Positions 1 to 7,758 of a stretch of 64,000 bases of DNA are shown here, piece by piece. The notes beneath the pieces are model-generated. The model did not search any database, was not told the DNA's origin, and was given only the letters and a program-made list of their open reading frames with translations. The stretch covers positions 37,501 through 101,500 of the forward strand of contig JAFKGR010000011.1 of assembly GCA_017307735.1 (NCBI GenBank), read 5' to 3'. The stretch's first letter is position 1, and the number at the start of each line of letters is the position of its first letter. Made by a program: the position numbers and the translations under genes. Source of the DNA: Chitinophagaceae bacterium. Its GTDB lineage: Bacteria; Bacteroidota; Bacteroidia; Chitinophagales; Chitinophagaceae.

Positions 1-1045
1 TACCATCTATAAGAAAACCCGAAGGAATTGCCTGAATCCTGTACCTTTTTTTCAGGCTTGAGTCTGCACGACTATTATCAATCAACTGCGGCCATGGGTA
101 TTTATTTTCGGACAGATAACTTAACCATCTTTGCTTGTCGGTATCAATTGAAATATTAATTAACTCAAATCCCTTGTCTTTAAACTCATTATATATCTGC
201 ATCAGAGAAGGAAATTCCCTTATGCACGGAAGGCACCAGCTTGCCCAAAAATTAATTAAAACATATTTTCCTGTTCCTGGCCCATCGAAAGTAGTTTCAA
301 TATTCTTTTCATTTCTCAGCGTAAAAGGGGTTATTTTTTCACCCGGATAGGGAGCGTTCTTTATGTTATTGATTTGATTTATCAGGTATCTTCCTTCTGA
401 AGATTTTTTAATTTTATCCGTAAGCATTTCATAAGAAGAATCTGCTAACTCCACATAATTTTTATTCAGCAGTAAAAAATTCGAGATTATTCTCGGAGTT
501 ATATATGAATCTTCACCCTCCTTTATAAAACTTTCCGATTTTTCAATTATTCTTTTTTCAAGATAAATCGCTGAGGAATCAAGTTCATCCATTATTTTAT
601 GGTACTCCCCATCAGTATTTAAGCCAGATAAAACGTTACGATTTATAATCCGTTTTATTTGTTCCCACCCTTCGTAATACCCAATAACAGAATTCCCATA
701 TTCCATAAACTTTTGTTGGAGAACTCCACCGGTAAGCGTATAACTGAAAGGGTTATTACAGATAATCAGATTGTATGGGGTATTTTCTAAAAATATAGGG
801 ATAGGTTCATCATTAAAATTCGTAGTTATCGTACATTTAACGGGCTCAGTTATTTTACCCGTGATATTAAATTTACCCGAATTGACGCTTCCCGCAGCTA
901 TCATTTTTCCATTATTATCTCCCGTTACATAAATAGTACCGGTATCGGATCCTATAACATTTCCTCTGATTTCAAATCCAACACTTTGAGAAAACAAAGT
1001 AACCTTCATTAAGAACAACAGAGTTATTAATATTGAGCTTTTCAT
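1..1045 (-). CDS. TlpA-like thioredoxin, 3' end outside window
   Basis: Partial gene, 348 codons visible, running off the left edge. The start is the ATG at 1045, followed by a signal peptide (MKSSILITLLFLMKVTLFSQ). Residues 25 to about 230 form the variable N-terminal region usual in Bacteroidota TlpA proteins (DUF4369-like). A thioredoxin fold follows, with NFWASWCLPC placing the redox cysteines at C271 and C274 and the cis-proline region at AIPSGFLIDG. It is predicted to act in the periplasm on thiols or disulfides. It lies 106 bp after a cysteine-rich double-glycine precursor and is the last visible gene of the operon that starts near 11 kb. The family is clear; a role in folding the neighbouring peptide is inferred from context. 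Confidence 0.85.
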   Translation of the reverse strand, partial: MKSSILITLLFLMKVTLFSQSVGFEIRGNVIGSDTGTIYVTGDNNGKMIAAGSVNSGKFNITGKITEPVKCTITTNFNDEPIPIFLENTPYNLIICNNPFSYTLTGGVLQQKFMEYGNSVIGYYEGWEQIKRIINRNVLSGLNTDGEYHKIMDELDSSAIYLEKRIIEKSESFIKEGEDSYITPRIISNFLLLNKNYVELADSSYEMLTDKIKKSSEGRYLINQINNIKNAPYPGEKITPFTLRNEKNIETTFDGPGTGKYVLINFWASWCLPCIREFPSLMQIYNEFKDKGFELINISIDTDKQRWLSYLSENKYPWPQLIDNSRADSSLKKRYRIQAIPSGFLIDG

Positions 1046-1104
1046 TTTTTAAATACGTAAACTATTTAATATTGTTTTGCGATTGTTATCAGTGAAGAGA
1101 AAAG

Positions 1105-1134
1105 AAGTAAGTTGAATATCCTCTCAACTTACTT
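1105..1134 (-). terminator. Intercistronic stem-loop between precursor and TlpA gene
   Basis: A perfect 11-bp stem (AAGTAAGTTGA / TCAACTTACTT read on the minus strand) with an 8-nt loop is followed by CTTTTCTC. It sits between the precursor at 1152-1379 and the downstream TlpA gene. It may be a partial terminator or an mRNA stabiliser giving more precursor than TlpA transcript. The structure is seen; the function is inferred. Confidence 0.5.
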
Positions 1135-1151
1135 CAGAAATACACGTATTA

Positions 1152-1379
1152 CTAAAGTTCCTGGTCAACTTTACATTCAGAAGATCCGGGACCTCCAGAA
1201 TCGCAACTGTTATTACTCCCGTTTGCATAACAATGGCAATAGGAATCCAGGATATTTCGGTTACAACATGCATAAAATCCCGGATTGCAAGTTACCTCGC
1301 AGCCGTTTCCATCATCTGGTGGCGGGGCCATCATCCCTCCCACAATCCTTTTCATTTCTTCTTTCGTTAACTGTTTCAT
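1152..1379 (-). CDS. Cys-rich double-glycine precursor peptide 1
   Basis: A 75-aa precursor. Leader residues 1-15 (MKQLTKEEMKRIVGG) have the double-glycine form recognised by C39 peptidases, so the predicted core is 60 aa. The core starts MMAPPPDD and has eight cysteines, including an adjacent pair (YACCN) and a CHC. An even count in a small exported peptide suggests four disulfides. It lies downstream of the PCAT, HlyD and HTH genes and upstream of a TlpA gene, in the same operon. The leader family is shared by seven other genes in the window. Activity (bacteriocin, signal or other) cannot be told from sequence. Confidence 0.85.
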   Translation of the reverse strand: MKQLTKEEMKRIVGGMMAPPPDDGNGCEVTCNPGFYACCNRNILDSYCHCYANGSNNSCDSGGPGSSECKVDQEL

Positions 1380-1382
1380 GAT

Positions 1383-1535
1383 AAAATTAACTTTAATTGT
1401 TTAAAAATATTTTTTCAAAACCGGACTGCACAGCTCTGTGTTTCCCGCTTCGGAAATTATTTTAAGAGTTGGTTTTCCGCGTTTCTTAATGCAAAGTTCT
1501 GATCCTTCGGTCTCATATAAGGAGACTTTGAAAAA
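1383..1535 (-). repeat. Pre-precursor conserved segment, copy E1
   Basis: This segment covers the end of the HTH gene and the gap to precursor 1. It recurs at about 11.37-11.50, 15.0-15.15, 17.1-17.24, 18.93-19.09 and 23.1-23.27 kb. Shared words on the plus strand are ctctgtgtttcccgcttcgg and tttttcaaaaccgg. It contains a stem GTCTC/GAGAC (1510-1526) and a second small stem around cccgcttcgg. Its position directly upstream of precursors suggests an mRNA control element, but it may only mark duplication boundaries. Confidence 0.6.
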
Positions 1536-1843
1536 AGTTGTAAAAAACTTTTTCCTCCGGTTATATTCCTCATTTCATCTCTACTCAATTCACTTTTACC
1601 TCCCCTAACATCATTTTTAAAAAGCAGGTTTCCAAGATCATCATCAACTTTATAATAATAACTATTGTCTTTCCTTGAGTACTTTATGGGGATTCCCTCT
1701 GACCTCAATTCTTTTAGAAACTTAAGAGTGTAACTTTTTGAAAGGTGAAGCTTCTTTGACAAAGCTTTTAAATCCCCCGTTGCCTTTCTCCTTATCAGAT
1801 CATCTATGTATCTCAGTCTTTCTAAGTAAGTATGCTGTGACAT
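1457..1843 (-). CDS. Winged-helix protein with C-terminal double-glycine motif, copy 1
   Basis: A 128-aa protein. The ATG at 1843 is preferred over an upstream TTG at 1882 because both paralogs (19.2 and 23.4 kb) start at the equivalent methionine (MSxHxYLERLRYIDDLIRRK). Residues 1-80 look like a winged helix-turn-helix: ATGDLKALSKKLHLSKSYTL, then KFLKELRSEG and a wing KYSRKDNSYYYK. After a short linker comes LSRDEMRNITGG, which closely resembles the leaders of the secreted precursors, then a 31-residue basic tail. It follows the HlyD gene with a 36-bp gap and precedes precursor 1. A local transcriptional regulator is likely; the meaning of the GG motif is open. Confidence 0.75.
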   Translation of the reverse strand: MSQHTYLERLRYIDDLIRRKATGDLKALSKKLHLSKSYTLKFLKELRSEGIPIKYSRKDNSYYYKVDDDLGNLLFKNDVRGGKSELSRDEMRNITGGKSFLQLFSKSPYMRPKDQNFALRNAENQLLK

Positions 1844-1878
1844 TGTGCTTATTTTTTTTCTTCGAAAATTTAGTTTCC

Positions 1879-3237
1879 TCAATTCCCGGGTGATGCCGAT
1901 TTCACCACACTGTAGTACATCCGCTGCAGCAGGCGCATGTCTCTGGTAATGATGAGAGCATGCACCTTAAGCCCGTTCTTATAGGCAATCCGGTTGTGCA
2001 GGTTGGTGGTGAGTCCGCGCGTCAGCCGCACCGTAGCCAGAAAGCCAGTGTCGGAGGCAATGGGCGACATATAGTCGAGCTGCCCCCTTACAAAGCCCGT
2101 TTCCTGATAAGGATAGGCGTCAAAACGGAGCTGTACACGCATACCGGTATCTACTTTACCGAGGTTATTTTGCGGCAGATTTAACTCCACGTAATATGAA
2201 TTCTCCCGGGGATTGATATAACCCAATACTTTCCCCTGCTCTACAAATTTATTGGCTTCCATCGGCACGGCGAATACCACTCTGCCGCTGCTATGGGCTT
2301 CCAATACATATTGCTGAATCCACTGGTCCACATTGCTCTTCAATACCAGCAGTGCCTGTTTGAAGGTTATCATTTGCTGATCGGCATCATGATCCAGTTG
2401 TTCCAATTCCTTGAGTTTATCGCGTTGCTGACTTTCATTGTTCAGGATGGAGGCCCTCAACTGAGGCAGGGCCATCTGTTTATTCAGATGTTTGCTCTTG
2501 GCTTCGCGAAATTCCTCGGCGGAAATGACCTTCTCTTCAAAAAGTATTTTATTCATTTCAAGTGTCCTGCGCGAAGAATCTTCGTCCTGCTTCATCAGTC
2601 CTTTCTGCGCTTCCATGCTGACCTGCATTTGCCGGAGGGTGGCCATGTCTTTATTGAGAAGGCCTTTTTTATTTCTGTAAAACCCATTGACAAAATAATC
2701 ATTGTATTGCTGCAGAGCGGTTGTAAAGGCCTGGAATGCGGTTTGCAATTCGCCAAGCTGGTTATACCTTTCTGAAAAAAGACCGTGTACTTCAGCATCA
2801 TTTCCAGATGCAATGAGGGAAACGGCGTTGTCCAATACCTGTGAAAGATGAAGTACTTCGCCGGCATCGGCGCTGCTCTCCATCCACCCTATGATATCTC
2901 CCTTGCTGACGCCGGCCCCGTTTTGTACCATGAGCCGCACCAGCCTGCCCGACCGCAGGGGAATGATCTCTTTGGGCTCGTTTTCGGCGGTGAGCCTGCC
3001 GTCGGCTTCCACCAGATCGGGATACCGGATAAACCATGTTCCGGTAATCAGCAAAATCAGAATAATCGTAAAAAGAATCAGGGCCCATTTCTCTATAAAA
3101 CCCGGCTTATGGCTGATGATCTCCTGTGCCGCCTCAGAGCGAAGATGAAAGAATTCCTTCTTCTCACGGGGAGGGTTTTCTTCATTTTTTTCCAAAGATG
3201 TATCCGTGTCTTGCATTGCGGTTGTTTTTTCTGCCAC
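1879..3237 (-). CDS. HlyD-family membrane fusion protein of the peptide exporter
   Basis: A 452-aa periplasmic adaptor. A charged cytoplasmic N-terminus precedes one membrane segment (about 51-70, WALILFTIILILLITGTWFI). The first lipoyl half is at about 93-120 (SGRLVRLMVQNGAGVSKGDI), a long coiled coil spans about 125-310, and the second lipoyl half is near 315-345 (SSGRVVFAVP). A beta-barrel domain ends the protein. Such proteins join an inner-membrane ABC exporter to an outer-membrane channel. It lies 31 bp after the PCAT gene, the usual partner arrangement. No TolC-like outer-membrane protein gene is present, so one elsewhere in the genome is presumably used. The C-terminal MRLLQRMYYSVVK stretch recurs as remnants at 19.4 and 23.6 kb. 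Confidence 0.93.
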   Translation of the reverse strand: MAEKTTAMQDTDTSLEKNEENPPREKKEFFHLRSEAAQEIISHKPGFIEKWALILFTIILILLITGTWFIRYPDLVEADGRLTAENEPKEIIPLRSGRLVRLMVQNGAGVSKGDIIGWMESSADAGEVLHLSQVLDNAVSLIASGNDAEVHGLFSERYNQLGELQTAFQAFTTALQQYNDYFVNGFYRNKKGLLNKDMATLRQMQVSMEAQKGLMKQDEDSSRRTLEMNKILFEEKVISAEEFREAKSKHLNKQMALPQLRASILNNESQQRDKLKELEQLDHDADQQMITFKQALLVLKSNVDQWIQQYVLEAHSSGRVVFAVPMEANKFVEQGKVLGYINPRENSYYVELNLPQNNLGKVDTGMRVQLRFDAYPYQETGFVRGQLDYMSPIASDTGFLATVRLTRGLTTNLHNRIAYKNGLKVHALIITRDMRLLQRMYYSVVKSASPGN

Positions 3238-3268
3238 TCTAATTCACTAAGAATATAGTTACCCGTTA

Positions 3269-5530
3269 TCAAACGCCCAATTCCAATTGATTTTTCACCA
3301 GTTCAAAATACTTACCACGAAGGGCCGACAGTTCTTCATGAGTTCCCTCTTCGACAATTTCTCCACTGTCAACCACCACGATCTTATCTGCATTCCTCAC
3401 CGTACTCAGCCTGTGGGCCACCACGATCACGGTCCTGCCCTTAAAAAAGTTATTCAGGTTTTCCACAATCTCCTTTTCATTATTGGCATCCAGCGAATTT
3501 GTGGCTTCATCAAAAAATAAATAGTCCGGATTCTTATATATGGCCCTCGCAATGAGTAACCTTTGCTTTTGCCCCTGGCTCAGGCCCGTTCCCTCCGTGC
3601 CCAGTTCCGTATAAAAACCATTTGGCAGGTTTTCTACAAAATCCAGAATATTGGCTGTGGCACAACTACTTCTCAATCTGTCCATTTCAATTTCCTCTTC
3701 CCCCACCACAATGTTTCTCGCTATCGTATCATTGAAGATATATCCGTCCTGCATCACCGCTCCGCATACCGAGCGCCAGTAAGAAGGACTGATATTTTCA
3801 AAGCGCAGCCCCTGATGAAGGAATCCGTTATGATGGATATCGTTTGATATCCCGCTTGCAGAAGAATCTTCAACGGAGACCCCGCCTCCGATTTTTATTT
3901 CTCCTTCATACTGCTCATAAATCTTCAGCAACAGTTTCAGTAATGTTGTTTTCCCACTGCCGCTTACCCCTACAATGGCCGTCACTTTTCCTTCGGGAAT
4001 ATGAAGATTGATCTCTTTCAGCACCGGTTCATTTCCCGCCCCCGGATATGCAAAGGAAAGGTCGTGAATCATAATACTTTTATTGCGGGGCAAATGGTTT
4101 ATATAGGTTCTGTGAATATCCTCTTCATCGTTTAACTGATGAATTTCATTGAGACGTTCCATACTTATTTTAGCATCCTGGGCACTTTGTACAAAACCCA
4201 CCCATTGTGAAACAGGGCCGCTCAACTGGCCTATAATGTACTGTACTGCCAGCATAGCGCCCAGTGTGAGTTGTCCTTCAATAACCAATTTGGATACAAT
4301 GTAGGTAATGGCGATATCCTGAACGCCATTAATAAGTGTGGCACCCGACTGCTGCACCTGATTATAATTCAGATTCTTAAAATTGAGCTTAAAAATACCT
4401 GCCTGTATATTTTCCCACATCCAGCGCTTAAGCTTCTCAGCATTGTTCAGCCTTATTTCCTGCATCCCCTGTACCATCTGAAGGGTGGCATTATTTTCTC
4501 TGGATGCATAATAAAACGTCTGATAGTTGATTTTGCGCCGCACCCTCATAAAGAACTGTACCCAACTGAAATAAACGATACTGCCCAGCAGAAACACAAA
4601 AAACAACTGCACACTATAAACAACCAATACGATGGCATACACGATAAAGTTGAAAAGTGAAAATAGTGTATTCAGCGCTGTGCCGGTCAGAAAATTCTGA
4701 ATCTGGCGGTGGTCGCTGATACGCTGAAGGGTATCACCCGTATGATGCACGTCAAAATAAGACAGCGGCAGCCGTGTGAGCTTAATCCAGAAATCCGAAA
4801 GTATCTGCAGATTGAATATGTTGGATATGCGCAAAAGAAGTCTGCTCCTGATAAAATCCACCCCCGTTTTGCTGAAGGTAAGCATCAGTTGGGCGATCAG
4901 GATGATAGTGACAAATTGCAAATTTTGTGCATTAATACCAGTATCTACGATGCTCTGCGTGAGAAACGGAAAAACAAGTTGAATCAGAGACACAATAGCC
5001 AATGCCACCAACACCTGGAATATCTGCCATTTAGTCTGAAACAGGTATTGCAATATAAGTTTCCAACTGAGGGTATGTTCTTCCTCTCCCTCCCCGGCAT
5101 AAAAAGCCGGTGTCGGATCCAGAAGCAAAGCTATACCGAGCGGTTCATTGCCTTCGCTCTCAGAAGAAGCCCAATGTGTAAGTAGTTCATTTTTTGTACA
5201 ATTCAGAAGGCCTTTGGCCGGATCAGCAATCTCTGCTTTATTTCTTTTTTGAGATACCAGGACAACAAAATGATTCTGGTTCCAGTGAAGAATGCAGGGC
5301 AGTGTAATTTCTTTTAATTGTGCCAATGTAATCTTTACGCCGCGGGAACGAAACCCGATTTTTTCAGCCGTGTTACTGATTCCGAGGAGAGACACACCTC
5401 CCTTGCTGTAACCCGCACTTTTGCGGAGAGTATCTGTATTGTAATGCTTACCGTAATGCCTTGCTATCATACGCAGGCATGTGGGGCCGCAGTCCATTTC
5501 ATTCAGTTGCTTGTAAAAAGTGAAAGGCAT
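3269..5530 (-). CDS. C39 peptidase-containing ABC transporter (PCAT)
   Basis: A 753-aa bifunctional exporter that cleaves double-glycine leaders and exports the core peptide. The N-terminal C39 domain is intact: Q8, C14 in NEMDCGPTCL, H87 in NQNHFVVL and D103 in ADPAKG. Transmembrane segments occupy about 165-440. The nucleotide-binding domain has Walker A GVSGSGKTT, signature LSQGQKQR, Walker B YLFFDEATNSLD and H-loop VAHRLST. It is the only such exporter in the window and therefore the likely processor of all eight GG precursors. It lies upstream of the HlyD gene in the same operon. Confidence 0.96.
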   Translation of the reverse strand: MPFTFYKQLNEMDCGPTCLRMIARHYGKHYNTDTLRKSAGYSKGGVSLLGISNTAEKIGFRSRGVKITLAQLKEITLPCILHWNQNHFVVLVSQKRNKAEIADPAKGLLNCTKNELLTHWASSESEGNEPLGIALLLDPTPAFYAGEGEEEHTLSWKLILQYLFQTKWQIFQVLVALAIVSLIQLVFPFLTQSIVDTGINAQNLQFVTIILIAQLMLTFSKTGVDFIRSRLLLRISNIFNLQILSDFWIKLTRLPLSYFDVHHTGDTLQRISDHRQIQNFLTGTALNTLFSLFNFIVYAIVLVVYSVQLFFVFLLGSIVYFSWVQFFMRVRRKINYQTFYYASRENNATLQMVQGMQEIRLNNAEKLKRWMWENIQAGIFKLNFKNLNYNQVQQSGATLINGVQDIAITYIVSKLVIEGQLTLGAMLAVQYIIGQLSGPVSQWVGFVQSAQDAKISMERLNEIHQLNDEEDIHRTYINHLPRNKSIMIHDLSFAYPGAGNEPVLKEINLHIPEGKVTAIVGVSGSGKTTLLKLLLKIYEQYEGEIKIGGGVSVEDSSASGISNDIHHNGFLHQGLRFENISPSYWRSVCGAVMQDGYIFNDTIARNIVVGEEEIEMDRLRSSCATANILDFVENLPNGFYTELGTEGTGLSQGQKQRLLIARAIYKNPDYLFFDEATNSLDANNEKEIVENLNNFFKGRTVIVVAHRLSTVRNADKIVVVDSGEIVEEGTHEELSALRGKYFELVKNQLELGV

Positions 5531-5545
5531 ACAGGATTTGTCAGG

Positions 5546-5626
5546 TTAAACAATCACTTTATTTAATTCAGCTTCCCTTAAATAATTCATCACCATATTT
5601 CCAATTTTACAATCTTCCGTTTTCAT
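5546..5626 (-). CDS. Possible 26-aa small ORF before the PCAT gene
   Basis: An ATG-initiated ORF of 26 codons (begins MKTEDCKIGNMV, ends LNKVIV) ends 15 bp before the PCAT start. It has one cysteine and no GG leader or signal peptide. It could be a short translated leader coupling translation to the exporter gene, or chance. No family recognised. Confidence 0.25.
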   Translation of the reverse strand: MKTEDCKIGNMVMNYLREAELNKVIV

Positions 5627-5680
5627 CTTTTATTCACGTTTGTCGTTACCAGTCCGGTTTGTTTAATAAAAAACAAATGC

Positions 5681-5905
5681 TTAATCTTTTGTGGTTAACC
5701 GCTTTATTTCCTTCTCGAGATGGTCCAAATCAATATTTTCATCTGCAATCATACCGTTCCTGTCAATCATGAAATTATGCGGGATGGTGATCACATTGTA
5801 TTTTACAATCGTCAGCCCGTCCTCCTTTTATTGGTCGGTATCTTATCAAACAATTTCAGCCATCCCCATTCCGGATTTGAGAAACACCAATACATTAAAT
5901 CTCAA
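5681..5905 (-). pseudogene. Frameshifted C-terminal remnant of a TlpA gene
   Basis: Translation in two frames gives the end of a TlpA-like thioredoxin: first WCFSNPEWGWLKLFDKIP, then after a frame change EDGLTIVKYNVITIPHNF and MIDRNGMI, ending KRLTTKD before a stop at 5681. TIPHNFMIDRNG corresponds to the cis-proline strand of the neighbouring intact TlpA proteins. The CXXC part is missing. It lies directly after the intact TlpA gene at 5907-7094, so a ninth TlpA gene has probably been lost by deletion. Confidence 0.7.
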
Positions 5906-5906
5906 A

Positions 5907-7094
5907 TCACAATAACTTCTTCAATTCTTCTTCGATAAAATAAATATCTCCGGCGCTCTTAACTATAATCCTGTTTTCCGCATCCACCAGAAAATAAAAG
6001 GGAATTGTCTGAATGGAATATGCGTCCCTGATCCTGATGTGACCTTCAGAATTGTCTATCCCCTGCGCCCAATCCATGCTGTCTTTCATGATGGCCTTTT
6101 TCCACTGTTCTTTGTTATTATCAATCGAAATACTGAGCACGCTTAACCCCTTATTCCTGTACCGGTTATTCAGACTCCTGAGAAGGGGATTGTTTTGCCG
6201 GCATGGAATACACCAACTGGCCCAAAAATCTATGAGCAGGTACTTGTGCCGTACATCTTTCAGCCTCACATTATTTCCCGTTGTATCCTGAAAAATAAGG
6301 GCCGGTGCTATACTACCTACGGAAGCCGGTAACTTCCTGTCTTCTAAATATCTGATATCATCTCTGTTGAAATTGTACAAAGACAAGTTGTCTTCATATT
6401 TCCGGTTGTGAAGAGCAAATTGTTTCATCAGTATTCCTGAAATAAAGTTATTTCTTTTAGCCTCCGTATTCAGTTGATCAAAATACCTTTCGGCAGTTGT
6501 ATCTTCTATTTTGGAAATAGCAGCATCAGGCATGGTAATAAACAGAAAAATGACAGCCACACTGAAACAGGATGAGGGGTGTGCTTTAACCCATTCTTTT
6601 GCATAATTACCCGTTGCATTTATCTGACTGTCCAACGCTACATTCAATTGTATCAAACCGGATGAATCATTCGTAAGCGATATCTTCTTTTGAATATCCG
6701 CTATCCTTTCCGAAAACGGATTCATTCCCTGCCAGAAACTATTTTGTTCGTCAGCCAACGAATCACCTGACAGTGTTATATGTTTGAGGCGAATATCTGC
6801 CTTTAATTTAATGATCGAACCGGGCTTCAGAAAAACGGGGAACCCAATAGCTCTTTTCTCATCCCGGGACTTCAGAAAAAACAAATCGGCGGATTCGACA
6901 GGCAGTGTAAATTTAAAAATACCATTTTTCACTTTTACCGAATCTTTATACCCGTTGTCTGAAAAGAGTAAAATTTTATCTCCCTCTTTCAGGCCACCCG
7001 ATTCACCCGTCAGGATTGCCGGGCACTGACCGCAGACCGCAAATGCAAACCGCAGTGTGAAACATAAACACAATATTTTCCTATAAAAACTCAT
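5907..7094 (-). CDS. TlpA-like exported thioredoxin
   Basis: 395 aa. An N-terminal hydrophobic segment (about 5-20) is followed by CGQCPAILTGES, then a DUF4369-like beta domain (about 25-110) and a helical middle. The thioredoxin fold from about 255 has IDFWASWCIPC with C295/C298, and TIPFYFLVD as the cis-proline strand. Predicted periplasmic disulfide oxidoreductase. It follows precursor 2 by 205 bp and is followed by a broken TlpA remnant. Every precursor in the locus has such a gene downstream, which suggests peptide-specific folding or protection; that link is inference. Confidence 0.88.
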   Translation of the reverse strand: MSFYRKILCLCFTLRFAFAVCGQCPAILTGESGGLKEGDKILLFSDNGYKDSVKVKNGIFKFTLPVESADLFFLKSRDEKRAIGFPVFLKPGSIIKLKADIRLKHITLSGDSLADEQNSFWQGMNPFSERIADIQKKISLTNDSSGLIQLNVALDSQINATGNYAKEWVKAHPSSCFSVAVIFLFITMPDAAISKIEDTTAERYFDQLNTEAKRNNFISGILMKQFALHNRKYEDNLSLYNFNRDDIRYLEDRKLPASVGSIAPALIFQDTTGNNVRLKDVRHKYLLIDFWASWCIPCRQNNPLLRSLNNRYRNKGLSVLSISIDNNKEQWKKAIMKDSMDWAQGIDNSEGHIRIRDAYSIQTIPFYFLVDAENRIIVKSAGDIYFIEEELKKLL

Positions 7095-7299
7095 AGTGCC
7101 AAATTCATATATCCAATGTCAATTCGAGGAAGGAAGTTCCTCTGCCGATGCCTAAATAATAATGAGGAAATATATGTTTCAGAGAGGCGAAATAAAAAGC
7201 CATTACCAGGTAAATCTTTTGGATGAAAAAAAACACCACCATAACTTCTCTGATTATTAATATATTTGATTCCTCCTGCTCAATTTACAATCTTACAAT

Positions 7300-7539
7300 C
7301 TAATAACTACACCATTTATATCCGTATCCGCTATCTACACATTTCTGTCCCTGTCCGCATCCGATATCACTTGTACACTTAGTCCCAAGAGAAACTGCAT
7401 AGCAACAACCGGGAATCCCTGTGCATGCATCTCCCTGGTTACAATCTGATGTCGTAATACAACTTTTTTCGCCAAAAGGACATCCCTGCATTTCTCCTCC
7501 GATGATCTTCTTCATCTCTTCTTTACTTAACTTTTTCAT
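7300..7539 (-). CDS. Cys-rich double-glycine precursor peptide 2
   Basis: 79 aa. The 15-residue leader MKKLSKEEMKKIIGG leaves a 64-aa core with ten cysteines, the richest of the set. The core holds two similar units: SDCNQGDACTGIPGCC and then TSDIGCGQGQKCVDSGY. Both carry a C-(T)SDxxC-xQGxxC type spacing that recalls small disulfide-knot proteins. It lies between two TlpA genes in the operon with VKOR, PCAT and HlyD genes. Its 5' leader carries a covarying hairpin shared with precursor 3. Confidence 0.87.
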   Translation of the reverse strand: MKKLSKEEMKKIIGGEMQGCPFGEKSCITTSDCNQGDACTGIPGCCYAVSLGTKCTSDIGCGQGQKCVDSGYGYKWCSY

Positions 7540-7585
7540 AAATAAAAACTTTAAAAAAATGAATAAATAATGATTGTGGTTTTAA

Positions 7586-7610
7586 CGGGGGTACACAATT
7601 CAACTACCCC
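7586..7610 (-). promoter_or_regulatory. Conserved hairpin in the 5' leader of precursor 2
   Basis: The stem GGGGTA/TACCCC with an 11-nt loop (cacaattcaac on the plus strand) lies about 47 bp before the start codon. The precursor 3 leader has CAGGTA/TACCTG with an 11-nt loop cgcaactcatc at the same distance. Two base pairs differ in a compensated way, which supports RNA pairing. It could be a regulatory or mRNA-stability hairpin. Confidence 0.55.
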
Positions 7611-7758
7611 TTTGTTTGCACAAACAAATATTTTCAAAATCCATTTCTTAACACTTTAATATTCATTTATTATCTGGTACCAAACAAATGAATTTTATCA
7701 AGCCCGAAGTATGGTTGTAAAGAAATTTGCCCGATAGAATTCCCATTACTTTAAATTT

